Assembly (NCBI RefSeq): GCF_022809355.1
Contig: NZ_JAKZMM010000017.1
Location: 20,097-84,096 of the forward strand
From: Parabacteroides faecalis
GTDB lineage: Bacteria; Bacteroidota; Bacteroidia; Bacteroidales; Tannerellaceae
Length of the DNA: 64,000 bases
Direction: 5' to 3'
The notes under the pieces were generated by a model that worked only from the letters and a program-made list of their open reading frames with translations, had not been told where the DNA came from and did not search any database. Positions 17,644 to 26,810 of the stretch are shown here, piece after piece. A program made the position numbers and the translations under genes. Position 1 is the first letter of the stretch; the number at the start of each line of letters is the position of its first letter.

Positions 17644-17734
17644 TGTCTTGTCTTCGCCTGGATGGATAGTTGTATAATCGCTGGAGTAGGAGATTAATCC
17701 GGAAAATTCACTGGATTTAATGGATAATGATATG

Positions 17735-17828
17735 GCAAATTCTTTATTCGCCGTCGGCGAACATATATTCAATAATAGCGAATATATATTCAGCGTGGGC
17801 GAATATAAAAACGCCCTTGGCGAATAAA
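17735..17828. repeat. Array B: 21-nt-period degenerate palindromic repeats
   Basis: GCGAA motifs end at 17761, 17782, 17803 and 17824, exactly 21 nt apart, separated by A/T-rich TATATATTC-type spacers. A diverged fifth unit (GGCAAAT) lies near 17735. The first full unit is a perfect dyad TTCGCCGTCGGCGAA (17747-17761). Non-coding, between the mmd terminator and lysS. Shares spacing, but not sequence, with arrays A and C-F. Confidence 0.8.
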
Positions 17829-18023
17829 GTTTCGATTACTTCTTTCTGGAAAATGTCTCGGAGCCGGAAGGAAAATGAAATTCTAGGGAAAGAATGAATC
17901 AACTAGCCCCTTCTTGTCAGGATTTTGGAATAAAAATGAGGAATAAATCTGGTGGAAAACGTGTCAAAATAGCTTTTTATGTGAAAAGCCATCCTGTTAC
18001 ATCCTGATTACCGATATTTTTCT
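17829..18023 (+). other. lysS upstream region
   Basis: About 195 bp without a gene. No riboswitch or T-box feature is recognised. Confidence 0.5.
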
Positions 18024-18031
18024 TATTTTTG
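18024..18031 (+). promoter_or_regulatory. Bacteroidetes -7 box, lysS operon
   Basis: TATTTTTG matches TAnnTTTG, 28 bp before the lysS ATG, implying a leader of about 20 nt. Confidence 0.55.
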
Positions 18032-18059
18032 CACTGTATTTATACAAAATAATAGCGCA

Positions 18060-19790
18060 ATGAATCTATTAGAACTGAGCGAACAGGAAATCATTAGACG
18101 TAACAGCATGGAACAGTTGCGTCAGATGGGGATCGAGCCGTATCCCGCAGCAGAGTATGTAACAAATGCTTTTTCTACAGAAATAAAAGAATCATTCAAA
18201 GACGATGCAGAACCGCGCTCGGTGTGCATTGCCGGCCGAATCATGAGCCGTCGTATTATGGGAAAAGCTTCGTTTATGGAGCTGCAAGACTCGAAAGGCC
18301 GTATTCAGGTGTATATTTCTCGTGACGATATCTGTCCGGATGAAAACAAAGACCTGTATAATATTGTATTTAAGAAATTGTTGGATATAGGAGATTTTGT
18401 GGGTATCAAAGGATTCGTGTTCCGTACCCAGATGGGCGAAATCTCTGTTCATGCGCAAGAAATGACAGTATTGTCGAAATCATTGCGCCCGCTGCCTATC
18501 GTAAAATACAAAGACGGTGTAGCCTATGATGGTTTCAACGATCCTGAGTTGCGTTACCGTCAGCGTTATGTGGACTTGGTGGTTAATGATGGAGTAAAGG
18601 ATATTTTCTTGAAGCGTACGAAAGTATTCAACTCTATGCGTAACTACTTTAATGACCACGGATATCTGGAGGTTGAAACTCCGATCCTGCAGTCTATTCC
18701 TGGTGGTGCAGCAGCCCGTCCGTTTATTACTCACCACAATGCTTTGGATATTCCTTTGTATTTGCGTATTGCCGACGAGCTTTATCTGAAACGTTTGATC
18801 GTAGGTGGTTTTGAAGGTGTATATGAATTCTCGAAGAACTTCCGTAACGAAGGTATGGACCGTACACATAATCCGGAATTTACTTGTATGGAAATCTATG
18901 TTTCCTATAAGGATTATAACTGGATGATGGACTTTACAGAGAAGATGCTTCAGAAGATTTGTCTGGATGTCAACGGAACGACAGAAGTTAAGATGGGTGA
19001 TAATATCATCAGTTTCAAGGCTCCGTTCAAACGTATCACCATGTTGGATTCTATCAAGGAATTTACCGGATATGACTTGACAGGAATGGATGAAGACCAG
19101 ATCCGTGAAGTCTGCAAGAAACTGAATATGGAGATCGACGAAACGATGGGTAAGGGTAAATTGATTGATGAAATCTTTGGAGAATTCTGTGAAGGTAATT
19201 ATATCCAGCCAACCTTTATCACTGACTATCCGATCGAAATGTCTCCGCTGACCAAGAAGCACCGGACCAATCCGAGCCTGACAGAACGTTTCGAGTTGAT
19301 GGTAAACGGAAAAGAGTTAGCTAATGCTTATTCTGAATTGAACGACCCGATCGATCAGTACGAACGTTTCCAGGAACAGCTCCGTCTGTCGGAAAAAGGA
19401 GATGATGAAGCCATGTTCATCGATCAGGACTTTATCCGTGCATTGGAATACGGTATGCCTCCGACTTCCGGAATGGGTATCGGTATGGACCGTCTGGTTA
19501 TGTTGATGACAGGACAGACTACAATCCAGGAAGTTTTGTTCTTCCCGCAGATGCGTCCGGAAAAGACCGTGAAAAAAGATGCTGTTGATAAATATACAGC
19601 CATAGGAGTGGATGCAAATTGGGTTCCTGCTCTGCAGAAGGCCGGCTATGTAACAGTAGAAACGCTGAAAGAGGCCAACCCGAACAAAGTAAGACAAGAA
19701 CTGTGTGAGCTCAATAAGAAATATAAGTTGGGATTGGAAAATCCGAAAGCGGAAGACATTGAAGCTTGGATTGCCAATGCTGCCAAATAA
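18060..19790 (+). CDS. lysS: Lysyl-tRNA synthetase, class II
   Basis: 576 residues. An OB-fold anticodon-binding domain (about 50-160, with [19 protein letters not shown]) precedes the class II core. Motif 2 is [16 protein letters not shown] and motif 3 is [15 protein letters not shown]. About 70 extra C-terminal residues (from about 505, including [18 protein letters not shown]) extend past the usual ~505-residue bacterial enzyme, resembling a small helix-hairpin-helix appendage. The enzyme charges tRNA-Lys. It is followed 15 bp later by gpsA and then pgi on the same strand. Confidence 0.97.
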   Translation: MNLLELSEQEIIRRNSMEQLRQMGIEPYPAAEYVTNAFSTEIKESFKDDAEPRSVCIAGRIMSRRIMGKASFMELQDSKGRIQVYISRDDICPDENKDLYNIVFKKLLDIGDFVGIKGFVFRTQMGEISVHAQEMTVLSKSLRPLPIVKYKDGVAYDGFNDPELRYRQRYVDLVVNDGVKDIFLKRTKVFNSMRNYFNDHGYLEVETPILQSIPGGAAARPFITHHNALDIPLYLRIADELYLKRLIVGGFEGVYEFSKNFRNEGMDRTHNPEFTCMEIYVSYKDYNWMMDFTEKMLQKICLDVNGTTEVKMGDNIISFKAPFKRITMLDSIKEFTGYDLTGMDEDQIREVCKKLNMEIDETMGKGKLIDEIFGEFCEGNYIQPTFITDYPIEMSPLTKKHRTNPSLTERFELMVNGKELANAYSELNDPIDQYERFQEQLRLSEKGDDEAMFIDQDFIRALEYGMPPTSGMGIGMDRLVMLMTGQTTIQEVLFFPQMRPEKTVKKDAVDKYTAIGVDANWVPALQKAGYVTVETLKEANPNKVRQELCELNKKYKLGLENPKAEDIEAWIANAAK

Positions 19791-19805
19791 AATCTGATAC
19801 AAGAA

Positions 19806-20801
19806 ATGAATTTGCCTGGAAAAATTGCAATAATGGGAGGCGGTAGTTGGGCTACCGCCTTAGCCAAGATTGTACTCTCTACTCAAGAGCGCATCAACTG
19901 GTATATGCGGCGTGACGATCAGATTCAGGATTTCCTGCAGACAGGACACAACCCGAGTTACTTGTCGGCCGTAGAGTTCGATATAAACCGGATTAATTTC
20001 TATTCCGATATTAACCGGACGATAGAAGAGTCGGATACGCTCATCTTTGCAACGCCGTCACCATTCTTGAAGCAGCATCTGAAAAAGGTGACTACTTCGC
20101 TGGAAAATAAGTTTATTGTTTCAGCCATCAAAGGAATTGTGCCGGATGAAAATATGCTGGTGGCCGATTACTTTTCGGAATATTATCATGTTCCGATCAA
20201 TCATATCGCTGTGATAGGCGGCCCGTGCCATGCCGAGGAAATTGCGTTAGAGCGTCTTTCGTATATCACCTTGGCTTGCCCGGATATTGATTATGCTTAC
20301 CAGTTATCTTCGGTATTTAAGAACCAATACCTGAGGAATTATTGCTGCAAGGATGTGACAGGTATAGAGTATGCCTCGGTCTTGAAGAATGTATATGCAA
20401 TTGTTGCAGGTATTTGTCACGGAATGAAGTATGGAGATAACTTCCTGGCGGTATTTATCTGTAATGCGATCGAGGAAATGCGAAACTTCCTGTATGCGGT
20501 TCATGGACTCGAACGTGATATTACCGATTCTGTCTATTTGGGAGATTTACTGGTAACCGCTTATTCCCGTTTCAGTCGTAACCGGACTTTCGGTACGATG
20601 ATTGGAAAAGGCTATTCGGTAAAAACGGCCCAATTGGAAATGGAGATGATAGCCGAAGGTTATTACGGGACAAAGTGTATTCATGAGATTAACGAGAAAT
20701 ATCAAGTCAATATGCCGATATTGGATGCCTTGTATGCGATTTTGTATGAACGGAAATCGCCAATGGTTGTTATCCGGCAGTTGACACAAACATTTAAATA
20801 A
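19806..20801 (+). CDS. gpsA: NAD(P)H-dependent glycerol-3-phosphate dehydrogenase
   Basis: 331 residues. Rossmann nucleotide-binding motif GGGSWATALAK near the N-terminus, SAIKGI, GGPCHAEEIALER (family GPS.A.E), and a catalytic-lysine region around GIEYASVLKNVYAI. The C-terminal helical domain carries GDLLVTAYSRFSRNRTFG. It makes sn-glycerol-3-phosphate for phospholipid synthesis in the cytoplasm. It lies 15 bp after lysS and 12 bp before pgi, consistent with one operon. Confidence 0.96.
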   Translation: MNLPGKIAIMGGGSWATALAKIVLSTQERINWYMRRDDQIQDFLQTGHNPSYLSAVEFDINRINFYSDINRTIEESDTLIFATPSPFLKQHLKKVTTSLENKFIVSAIKGIVPDENMLVADYFSEYYHVPINHIAVIGGPCHAEEIALERLSYITLACPDIDYAYQLSSVFKNQYLRNYCCKDVTGIEYASVLKNVYAIVAGICHGMKYGDNFLAVFICNAIEEMRNFLYAVHGLERDITDSVYLGDLLVTAYSRFSRNRTFGTMIGKGYSVKTAQLEMEMIAEGYYGTKCIHEINEKYQVNMPILDALYAILYERKSPMVVIRQLTQTFK

Positions 20802-20813
20802 ATCATTCGCTTT

Positions 20814-22160
20814 ATGAAAAACATTTGTTTGAACTTTGAGAAAGCATTAGGCGTTGTTTCTAAAGAGCAGATTCTGACACAGGAAGCAACAGTAAACGCT
20901 TGTATGGATACATTGCATAAAGGTAATGGCGCTGGGAATGACTTCCTGGGTTGGTTGCATTTGCCTTCTTCTATTACAGACGCTGAATTGACTGAAATAG
21001 AAAATACAGCGAACGTTTTGCGCTCAAAATGTGAAGTTGTTGTAGCTATTGGTATCGGTGGTAGTTATTTAGGAACCCGTGCCGTTGTTGAAGCGATGAA
21101 TAACAGCTTTGACTGGTTACATGCAAACGACAGAAAGAATCCGATCTTATTGTATGCCGGTCACAACATTGGTGAAGACTATTTGTATGAACTGAGTGAA
21201 GTATTGAAAGGCAAACAGTTCGGTATCATCAATATCTCTAAATCAGGAACGACAACTGAACCTGCTATTGCTTTCCGTATCTTGAAGAAACAATTGGAAG
21301 ATGCAGTAGGTAAAGAAGAAGCTAAACATCGTATCGTAGCTATTACAGATGCCCGTAAAGGTGCTTTGCGTACTTTGGCAGATCAGGAAGGTTACAAGAC
21401 TTTCGTTATTCCTGACAATGTAGGTGGACGTTTCTCTGTATTAACACCGGTTGGACTGTTGCCAATTGCTGTGGCAGGAGTAAATATCCGTGAATTGGTA
21501 GCAGGTGCTGTGGCAATGGAAAAGGCAACTGATCAGAGTGTTCCTTTTGCAGAAAATATCTCAGCTCAGTATGCTGCTGTTCGCAATGAATTATACAAGA
21601 GTGGAAAGAAAGTAGAAATCTTGTGTAACTTCCATCCGAAATTGCATTACATCGGCGAATGGTGGAAACAGTTGTATGGTGAAAGTGAAGGAAAAGACGG
21701 AAAAGGAATTTACCCAGCTGCTGTAGATTTGACAACTGATTTGCATTCAATGGGTCAGTGGATTCAGGAAGGCGAACGTACCATCTTCGAAACAGTTATC
21801 TCTGTAGAGAAGGCTAATCATTCAGTAGTAGTTCCGACAGACGAGGCTAACTTGGATGGTTTGAATTTCTTGGCTGGTAAACACGTAGATGAAGTTAATA
21901 AGATGGCTGAACTGGGTACACAATTGGCTCATGTTGACGGTGGTGTTCCCAATATTAAAGTAACAATGCCGGAAGTTTCTCCGTATTACATCGGACAGTT
22001 GTTCTACTTCTTTGAAAAGGCTTGTGGTATCAGCGGTTATATCTTGGGTGTAAATCCGTTTAATCAACCGGGCGTAGAAGCATATAAGAAGAATATGTTT
22101 GCTTTGTTGAACAAACCAGGATATGAAAAGGAAAGTGAAGCAATCAAAAGCAGATTATAA
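20814..22160 (+). CDS. pgi: Glucose-6-phosphate isomerase
   Basis: 448 residues, the shorter bacterial form (about 450 residues as in Bacillus). Family motifs are [29 protein letters not shown] (phosphate binding), [14 protein letters not shown], and the C-terminal [18 protein letters not shown] with the catalytic Lys. It interconverts glucose-6-phosphate and fructose-6-phosphate in glycolysis. It is the last gene of lysS-gpsA-pgi and is followed by a strong terminator. Confidence 0.97.
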   Translation: MKNICLNFEKALGVVSKEQILTQEATVNACMDTLHKGNGAGNDFLGWLHLPSSITDAELTEIENTANVLRSKCEVVVAIGIGGSYLGTRAVVEAMNNSFDWLHANDRKNPILLYAGHNIGEDYLYELSEVLKGKQFGIINISKSGTTTEPAIAFRILKKQLEDAVGKEEAKHRIVAITDARKGALRTLADQEGYKTFVIPDNVGGRFSVLTPVGLLPIAVAGVNIRELVAGAVAMEKATDQSVPFAENISAQYAAVRNELYKSGKKVEILCNFHPKLHYIGEWWKQLYGESEGKDGKGIYPAAVDLTTDLHSMGQWIQEGERTIFETVISVEKANHSVVVPTDEANLDGLNFLAGKHVDEVNKMAELGTQLAHVDGGVPNIKVTMPEVSPYYIGQLFYFFEKACGISGYILGVNPFNQPGVEAYKKNMFALLNKPGYEKESEAIKSRL

Positions 22161-22189
22161 AAAGATTATTTCATACTGATATTTTTACA

Positions 22190-22250
22190 GATTGCCTGAA
22201 AAACATGCGGAGATATATTTCTTGCATTGGTTTTTCAGGCAATCTTTTTT
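22190..22250 (+). terminator. Rho-independent terminator after pgi
   Basis: GATTGCCTGAAAAAC (22190-22204) pairs perfectly with GTTTTTCAGGCAATC (22230-22244), followed by T6. Confidence 0.93.
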
Positions 22251-22266
22251 ATGAAAAAGGGAAAGC

Positions 22267-23007
22267 ATGGAACTGGATTTTATTAGGAAAGCCGTACAAG
22301 ATTACGAGGTAAGAAAGGGTTCTAAATTGAATCCGAAAGCTGTCTTGTTTGATATGGATGGCGTATTGTATGATTCAATGCGTTTTCATGCACGGGCTTG
22401 GAAAGAGGTGGCTGATGCGCATTTATTGATAAGTACGGAAGAAGATTTTTATCTGTACGAAGGGCGTACCGGCTCAAGTACGATCGATGAACTTTATATG
22501 CGTACCTTTCAGCGGAAAGCTACGGATGAAGAGAAACAGGCAATATACGAAGAGAAATCGGCTTTGTTTTGCCATTACAATGACGGAGAACCGATGCCGG
22601 GAGCTTCGGATGTTTTGGAAAAAGTAGCAGCTGCTGGATTGCAACGCTTGGTGGTAACAGGATCAGGACAGAAGAGTTTGATCGATAAACTGGAACATAC
22701 CTATCCACATTGTTTTACTCCGGATAAGATGGTAACGGCTTTTGATGTCAAGTATGGGAAACCGGATCCCGAACCTTATTTGATGGGTTTGGTAAAAGCC
22801 GGAGTCTCTGCTCATGAGGCTTTTGTTGTTGAGAATGCACCGTTGGGTGTTCGTGCCGGAGTTGCAGCAGGAATATTCACGATAGCAGTAAATACTGGTC
22901 CTTTGGCTGATGAAGTCTTGTGGAAAGAAGGTGCTAATCTGCTTTTTCCATCTATGGAATCATTGGCCGTTCATTGGCCATTGCTGATGCAGGCAGTGGG
23001 AAAATAA
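22267..23007 (+). CDS. HAD-superfamily phosphatase/phosphoglucomutase-like protein
   Basis: 246 residues. HAD motif I is AVLFDMDGVLYDS (nucleophile Asp and general acid Asp), motif II is VVTGSGQKS, motif III Lys is in KYGKPDPEPY, and motif IV is VVENAPLGVRAG. The helical cap of about 80 residues between motifs I and II is the C1 type found in beta-phosphoglucomutase and phosphoglycolate phosphatase. The substrate is probably a sugar or small organic phosphate. It stands alone between the pgi terminator and a convergent gene; the shared terminator lies just past its stop. Confidence 0.85.
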   Translation: MELDFIRKAVQDYEVRKGSKLNPKAVLFDMDGVLYDSMRFHARAWKEVADAHLLISTEEDFYLYEGRTGSSTIDELYMRTFQRKATDEEKQAIYEEKSALFCHYNDGEPMPGASDVLEKVAAAGLQRLVVTGSGQKSLIDKLEHTYPHCFTPDKMVTAFDVKYGKPDPEPYLMGLVKAGVSAHEAFVVENAPLGVRAGVAAGIFTIAVNTGPLADEVLWKEGANLLFPSMESLAVHWPLLMQAVGK

Positions 23008-23042
23008 AAAAGGAAGCAGAGAGTTTACTCTCCACTTCCTTC
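23002..23042. terminator. Bidirectional hairpin between convergent genes
   Basis: AGGAAG (23011-23016) pairs with CTTCCT (23035-23040), and GAGAGT (19-24 of 23000) with ACTCTC (27-32). It is flanked by an A run on the left and T-rich sequence on the right, suiting both strands. Confidence 0.75.
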
Positions 23043-23061
23043 TGTTATATTAATTCTGTCT

Positions 23062-23961
23062 TTATTTTACGTAAGCAGCATTGTTCAAGAAGTCATAGCT
23101 CTTCTGAACATCTTCCTGCGGTGTTCCATCGTAGCGTTCTACTTCTACATACCAGTCTTTCATACCGTTTGCATAAGCTTGTTCAAAGATTGGTTTGAAG
23201 TCGATTGTACCACTAGCACCAATAGCTGTTTCGTCTTTGATGTGTAATACCGGGAAACGGTTCGGATATTTCTTCAGATATTCTACAGGATCTTTACCAC
23301 CTCGTTTAACCCAATAAACATCCATTTCGAAGAAAATATGATCCGGACTTGAGTTTTCAAGCATCAAATCATAAATAGTCTGACCTTCGATCTGTTTGAA
23401 TTCGTAATCATGGTTGTGGTAACCGAATTTGATACCGGCACCGGCAGCAGCCAAACCGATTTGATAGAAGTAGTCGCTGAAATATCTCTTCAAATCGTCC
23501 ATGCTTGCTTTTTCGTTGATCGGAGAAACAGGCATAACCATGTATTTCATACCTGCTTTCTTATGTGCTTCGATAGCAGCATTCCACCAAGCCAAGTCTT
23601 TATTCATATCGTCACCGATGAAGTGAGACAAGTGTGCGCTGGTTGGCTTCATACCTAAATCGTTACAAATCTTCTTGAATTCAGCGGGATCTAATCCGTA
23701 AATCTTACCGTCGTCGCTGTAACCGGCAGTTTCCAGATTTACATAACCCATTTTGGAAACGATTTCCAATACTTTCTGGATACCCAGATCATTAATGTCA
23801 TCACGCAAAGAGTAAAGTTGAAGACCAATGTGTTTTTTGGCTGTTTCACTTGCTGCACTAGAAGCACCTTTTCCACCACAAGAGGTTAACAATTGCGGTG
23901 CTACTAAACCACCGGCAAGCAATAAAGAAGCCTGCTTTAAAAATTCTCGTCTGTTTTGCAT
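23062..23961 (-). CDS. Sugar phosphate isomerase/epimerase-like TIM-barrel lipoprotein
   Basis: 299 residues from the start at 23961 (MQNRREFLKQASLLLAGG). The in-frame start at 23994 would bury the signal. The N-terminus combines a twin-arginine-like NRREFLK with a lipobox (LLTSC), so it is probably an exported lipoprotein. The rest fits the xylose-isomerase-like TIM barrel (AP endonuclease 2 family): GLQLYSLRDDIN, KFGYHNHDYEFKQI, FFEMDVYWVKRGGKDPVEY and VLHIKDE carry the usual His/Glu/Asp metal ligands. It likely acts on a sugar or inositol derivative in the cell envelope; the substrate is unknown. Confidence 0.85.
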   Translation of the reverse strand: MQNRREFLKQASLLLAGGLVAPQLLTSCGGKGASSAASETAKKHIGLQLYSLRDDINDLGIQKVLEIVSKMGYVNLETAGYSDDGKIYGLDPAEFKKICNDLGMKPTSAHLSHFIGDDMNKDLAWWNAAIEAHKKAGMKYMVMPVSPINEKASMDDLKRYFSDYFYQIGLAAAGAGIKFGYHNHDYEFKQIEGQTIYDLMLENSSPDHIFFEMDVYWVKRGGKDPVEYLKKYPNRFPVLHIKDETAIGASGTIDFKPIFEQAYANGMKDWYVEVERYDGTPQEDVQKSYDFLNNAAYVK

Positions 23962-24116
23962 AGCACTAAAATTTTGAGTAAAATAATTTGCCACGAAATT
24001 AAGGTTTATATTTCTAAATATGGATAATTTGTGTAATAAATTTTACTCTTTTCTTGCTATTATTATCTTTTTTCTGCATTTTCTTCCTTTTCCCGTCTTG
24101 TTAATGCTTTACTAAC

Positions 24117-24650
24117 TTATTTGGAAGGTCCTTGTTGATCGTTCGGATTAATTTTACCACTGAATGAAATGGATTGCCGGTTGTTGGGTTGGACATGGAT
24201 TCGCGAAGTTCCATCTTTATAGATGGTAATACGGAATGTATAGGAATCTTCTTCATTACGGGTTTTCAATAGAACTTCGGTAGCACCTTTTTTCCCTTCC
24301 TTTGATTCGTACTGGCAGATAGGAGCCCGGAAGTTTAATCCTTTACCTCCGCCATAAGGAACACTATATGCTTCACCTACGTAAGGCAGATAAGAATAGA
24401 TTGAATCATTCTTGACTTCTAAAGAATAAAGACTGGTCAAAGCCCGACTTCTGCCTTTCATCGGATACATGTAGTCTACATCTATTTTATAAGTTTGTGC
24501 ATCGAGGGCTTTTTGAATGGTTTCGGCTACTTGCTCTTGTCTGTTTTCTTTTTCTTGCGCTTCAGCCATTTGTATAGAAGCACTCATCATCATAAAAATC
24601 CATACACATAATGTTTGTATCAGAAAATTCTTTTTCATAATCATCTTCAT
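24117..24650 (-). CDS. DUF4251-family exported protein
   Basis: 177 residues. A signal peptide (MKKNFLIQTLCVWIFMMMSASIQMAEA) runs to about residue 32. Translation may start at 24650 or 24638 (MKKNFL). The mature part resembles DUF4251, a beta-sheet domain common in Bacteroidetes: YLPYVGEAYSVPYGGGKG and the C-terminal NRQSISFSGKI are its typical landmarks. No catalytic motif is seen and the function is unknown. It is monocistronic, 123 bp upstream of nothing on its own strand, and divergent from the radical SAM gene. Confidence 0.8.
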   Translation of the reverse strand: MKMIMKKNFLIQTLCVWIFMMMSASIQMAEAQEKENRQEQVAETIQKALDAQTYKIDVDYMYPMKGRSRALTSLYSLEVKNDSIYSYLPYVGEAYSVPYGGGKGLNFRAPICQYESKEGKKGATEVLLKTRNEEDSYTFRITIYKDGTSRIHVQPNNRQSISFSGKINPNDQQGPSK

Positions 24651-24749
24651 TTTATTGTTATTCTAACAAAGTACTTAATCTTTTATAGGAATAACAATTG
24701 GAGAAGATTGAATGTTGGACCTTTTTAAATCTATTTAGATATGAAATAT

Positions 24750-24757
24750 TATCTTTG
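24750..24757 (+). promoter_or_regulatory. -7 box almost touching a start codon
   Basis: TATCTTTG matches TAnnTTTG only 4 bp before the ATG at 24762. If used, the transcript would be nearly leaderless and the upstream in-frame ATG at 24741 could not be the start. Confidence 0.4.
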
Positions 24758-24761
24758 CGTT

Positions 24762-25685
24762 ATGGAAAAAAGAAAACCTTATAACGACTTGGGAGATTTT
24801 CTGCGGAAGTGTTTTGCGTGGAAAGTACAGAAAATATCAATCAATGCAGGATTTACATGTCCGAATCGTGATGGAACCAAAGGATGGGGCGGATGTACGT
24901 ATTGTAATAATCAGACATTCAGTCCGGAATATTGTCATACGGAGAAAAGCGTAACGGAACAATTGGAAGAGGGCGTTCATTTCTTTTCCCGAAAATATCC
25001 GGAGATGAAATACCTGGCCTATTTCCAGGCTTATACGAATACGTACGATTCGATGGAAGCCTTGATGAAAAAATACGAAGAGGCTTTGGCTTTTCCAGGT
25101 GTGGTAGGTCTGATTGTCGGAACTCGTCCCGACTGTATGCCGGATGAATTGCTGGATTATTTTGCATCGCTGTCGAAACATACATTTGTCATGATCGAAT
25201 ATGGGGTTGAAAGTACGAAAGAGGAGACATTATTGCGTATTAATCGGGGACATTCTTATCGGGAATCGGAAGAGGCTATTCGTCGGACGGCGGCTCGTGG
25301 TATTTATACCGGAGCTCATTTGATATTAGGATTACCAGGAGAAAACAGGAAAGATATCTTGGAACATGCCCATCGTATTTCTTCATTACCGCTGACAACA
25401 TTGAAATTACATCAGCTTCAGTTAATCCGGAATACACGGATGGCGAAAGAATATGCAGAAAATCCATCTGATTTTCATCTTTATACAGTGGATGAGTATA
25501 TTGATTTGGCGATCGACTTTGTCGAACGGTTGAATCCTTCATTCATTGTGGAGCGATTTGTTTCTCAGTCGCCCAAAGAGTTGTTGATTGCACCTGATTG
25601 GGGACTGAAAAACTATGAGTTTACCGCAAAGGTCAACAAACGATTTGCTGAACGAGGTACTTGGCAAGGAAAATTGTATGAGTAA
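24762..25685 (+). CDS. TIGR01212-family radical SAM protein (YhcC-like)
   Basis: 307 residues from ATG 24762. The start at 24741 is unlikely because a promoter box overlaps it. The cluster-binding motif is CPNRDGTKGWGGCTYC, the spacing characteristic of the TIGR01212/YhcC family. It is followed by YFQAYTNTYDSMEAL, VGTRPDCMPDELLD, MIEYGVESTKEETL and HLILGLPGEN, the SAM-binding barrel landmarks. Cytoplasmic; the substrate of this conserved family is not established. It is flanked by divergent and convergent genes and so is probably monocistronic. Confidence 0.9.
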   Translation: MEKRKPYNDLGDFLRKCFAWKVQKISINAGFTCPNRDGTKGWGGCTYCNNQTFSPEYCHTEKSVTEQLEEGVHFFSRKYPEMKYLAYFQAYTNTYDSMEALMKKYEEALAFPGVVGLIVGTRPDCMPDELLDYFASLSKHTFVMIEYGVESTKEETLLRINRGHSYRESEEAIRRTAARGIYTGAHLILGLPGENRKDILEHAHRISSLPLTTLKLHQLQLIRNTRMAKEYAENPSDFHLYTVDEYIDLAIDFVERLNPSFIVERFVSQSPKELLIAPDWGLKNYEFTAKVNKRFAERGTWQGKLYE

Positions 25686-25710
25686 ATCTGTCCGACCTTT
25701 TCTTTCTTTT

Positions 25711-26691
25711 TTACTTCAGATTATTGTTTAGATAATCTTGTAATGTAAAACGAGGGTTGGTTATTTGTTCAATTGGAATTGATTCTTGGCTTTCAATCAC
25801 TATGGACTCTTTATGGATGATTAGTCGGGTGATAAAACTCATAACATCATATTGGTTACGATGAAGAGGCAAGTCGGCAATTTCATGTCCTGCATTTTCA
25901 ACAATATGGAATTGATAAGAAGCCTTGACTTTTTTTAGACTTGCAGCAATAGTTTCGGAACCCCAAAGTCCACCGAAAGGTGCCAGTGTCGCTTGCTGAA
26001 ATGGTACGATGTTATCGGCACGACCTTGAAACAGGAGCATAGGACAAGGCTTGTTTTTCCAAGTCGGAACATGACTGTCCAGAATAGCTCCGGCAAAAGA
26101 AATAACGCCGGCATACTGGAATGTATCCGGCAGTTGCAGAGCAAATGTAGCTTGATTACATCTATAATAAGTAGCTTGTAAGGCAGTGATGGCTCCGGCA
26201 CTGGAACCACAGGCTATGATTTGCTGTGGATTGATATTCCATGCGTCATGATGAGATAGAATAAAAGAAGTAGCATCATAGAAATCCGTAACAGCCGTGT
26301 CGATGGCTTGTTGTAGAACTTGCATAAAATCGATCGGCGATTGAATATTTGAAGTTTCCAGATTTTTTAGCTCGGTCCGATAATCAGTAGATACAACAAC
26401 AAAACCTTGTCGTGCCAAAAAGTGGAAAAAGCTGATATAACCTTTGTATGCCTTATCGCCTCCTTTGAAACCTCCACCAAAAGCAAATAGAATGACAGGT
26501 TTCTTTATCGAATCTATGGTAGAATGAAATTCGTACTTATCGAGTGACAAGGTATCATTCCCGTGGGTGGCAAAGACGAAATTCTCTTTTATGACTTCTG
26601 GAGATATTGGTTGATTACTTGCCGATGGCAAAGAATGAGTACAAGCAACTAATGTAATCAAGCAGGATATGTATAAACAAAGTTTTGTCAT
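25711..26691 (-). CDS. Alpha/beta-hydrolase lipoprotein (esterase-like)
   Basis: 326 residues from 26691 (MTKLCLYISCLITLVACTHS); an upstream in-frame start at 26742 lacks a proper signal. Lipobox LVAC. The esterase fold is shown by the oxyanion segment LFAFGGGFKGGDK (replacing HGGG), nucleophile elbow ACGSSAGAI, acid in GRADNIVPF and a histidine in ENAGHE. It resembles carboxylesterase/BD-FAE enzymes that remove acyl groups from glycans, but the substrate is not shown. A TACCTTTG box lies on the minus strand at 26730-26723. The C-terminal ~45 residues are a non-catalytic tail. Confidence 0.85.
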   Translation of the reverse strand: MTKLCLYISCLITLVACTHSLPSASNQPISPEVIKENFVFATHGNDTLSLDKYEFHSTIDSIKKPVILFAFGGGFKGGDKAYKGYISFFHFLARQGFVVVSTDYRTELKNLETSNIQSPIDFMQVLQQAIDTAVTDFYDATSFILSHHDAWNINPQQIIACGSSAGAITALQATYYRCNQATFALQLPDTFQYAGVISFAGAILDSHVPTWKNKPCPMLLFQGRADNIVPFQQATLAPFGGLWGSETIAASLKKVKASYQFHIVENAGHEIADLPLHRNQYDVMSFITRLIIHKESIVIESQESIPIEQITNPRFTLQDYLNNNLK

Positions 26692-26722
26692 GGCTATGGT
26701 GTTTCTTGATGTTAATATATAG

Positions 26723-26730
26723 CAAAGGTA
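26723..26730 (-). promoter_or_regulatory. -7 box for the esterase-like gene
   Basis: Minus-strand TACCTTTG, 32 bp upstream of the start at 26691. Confidence 0.5.
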
Positions 26731-26772
26731 TAGAAAAAACAAAAAGCATTGTTTATCTGTTAAATCTTTATG

Positions 26773-26780
26773 TATTTTTG
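26773..26780 (+). promoter_or_regulatory. -7 box for the P-type ATPase
   Basis: TATTTTTG, 31 bp upstream of the ATPase ATG. An ATTG sits about 21 bp farther upstream at the -33 position. Confidence 0.5.
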
Positions 26781-26810
26781 TGACTCGTTTTAGTAACCCT
26801 TTAATTAAGT

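Noticed and set aside
17735..17828. CRISPR array
   Set aside because: Units are about 21 nt with no separate unique spacers of 25-40 nt, no direct repeats of CRISPR length and no cas genes. The same applies to the other arrays.
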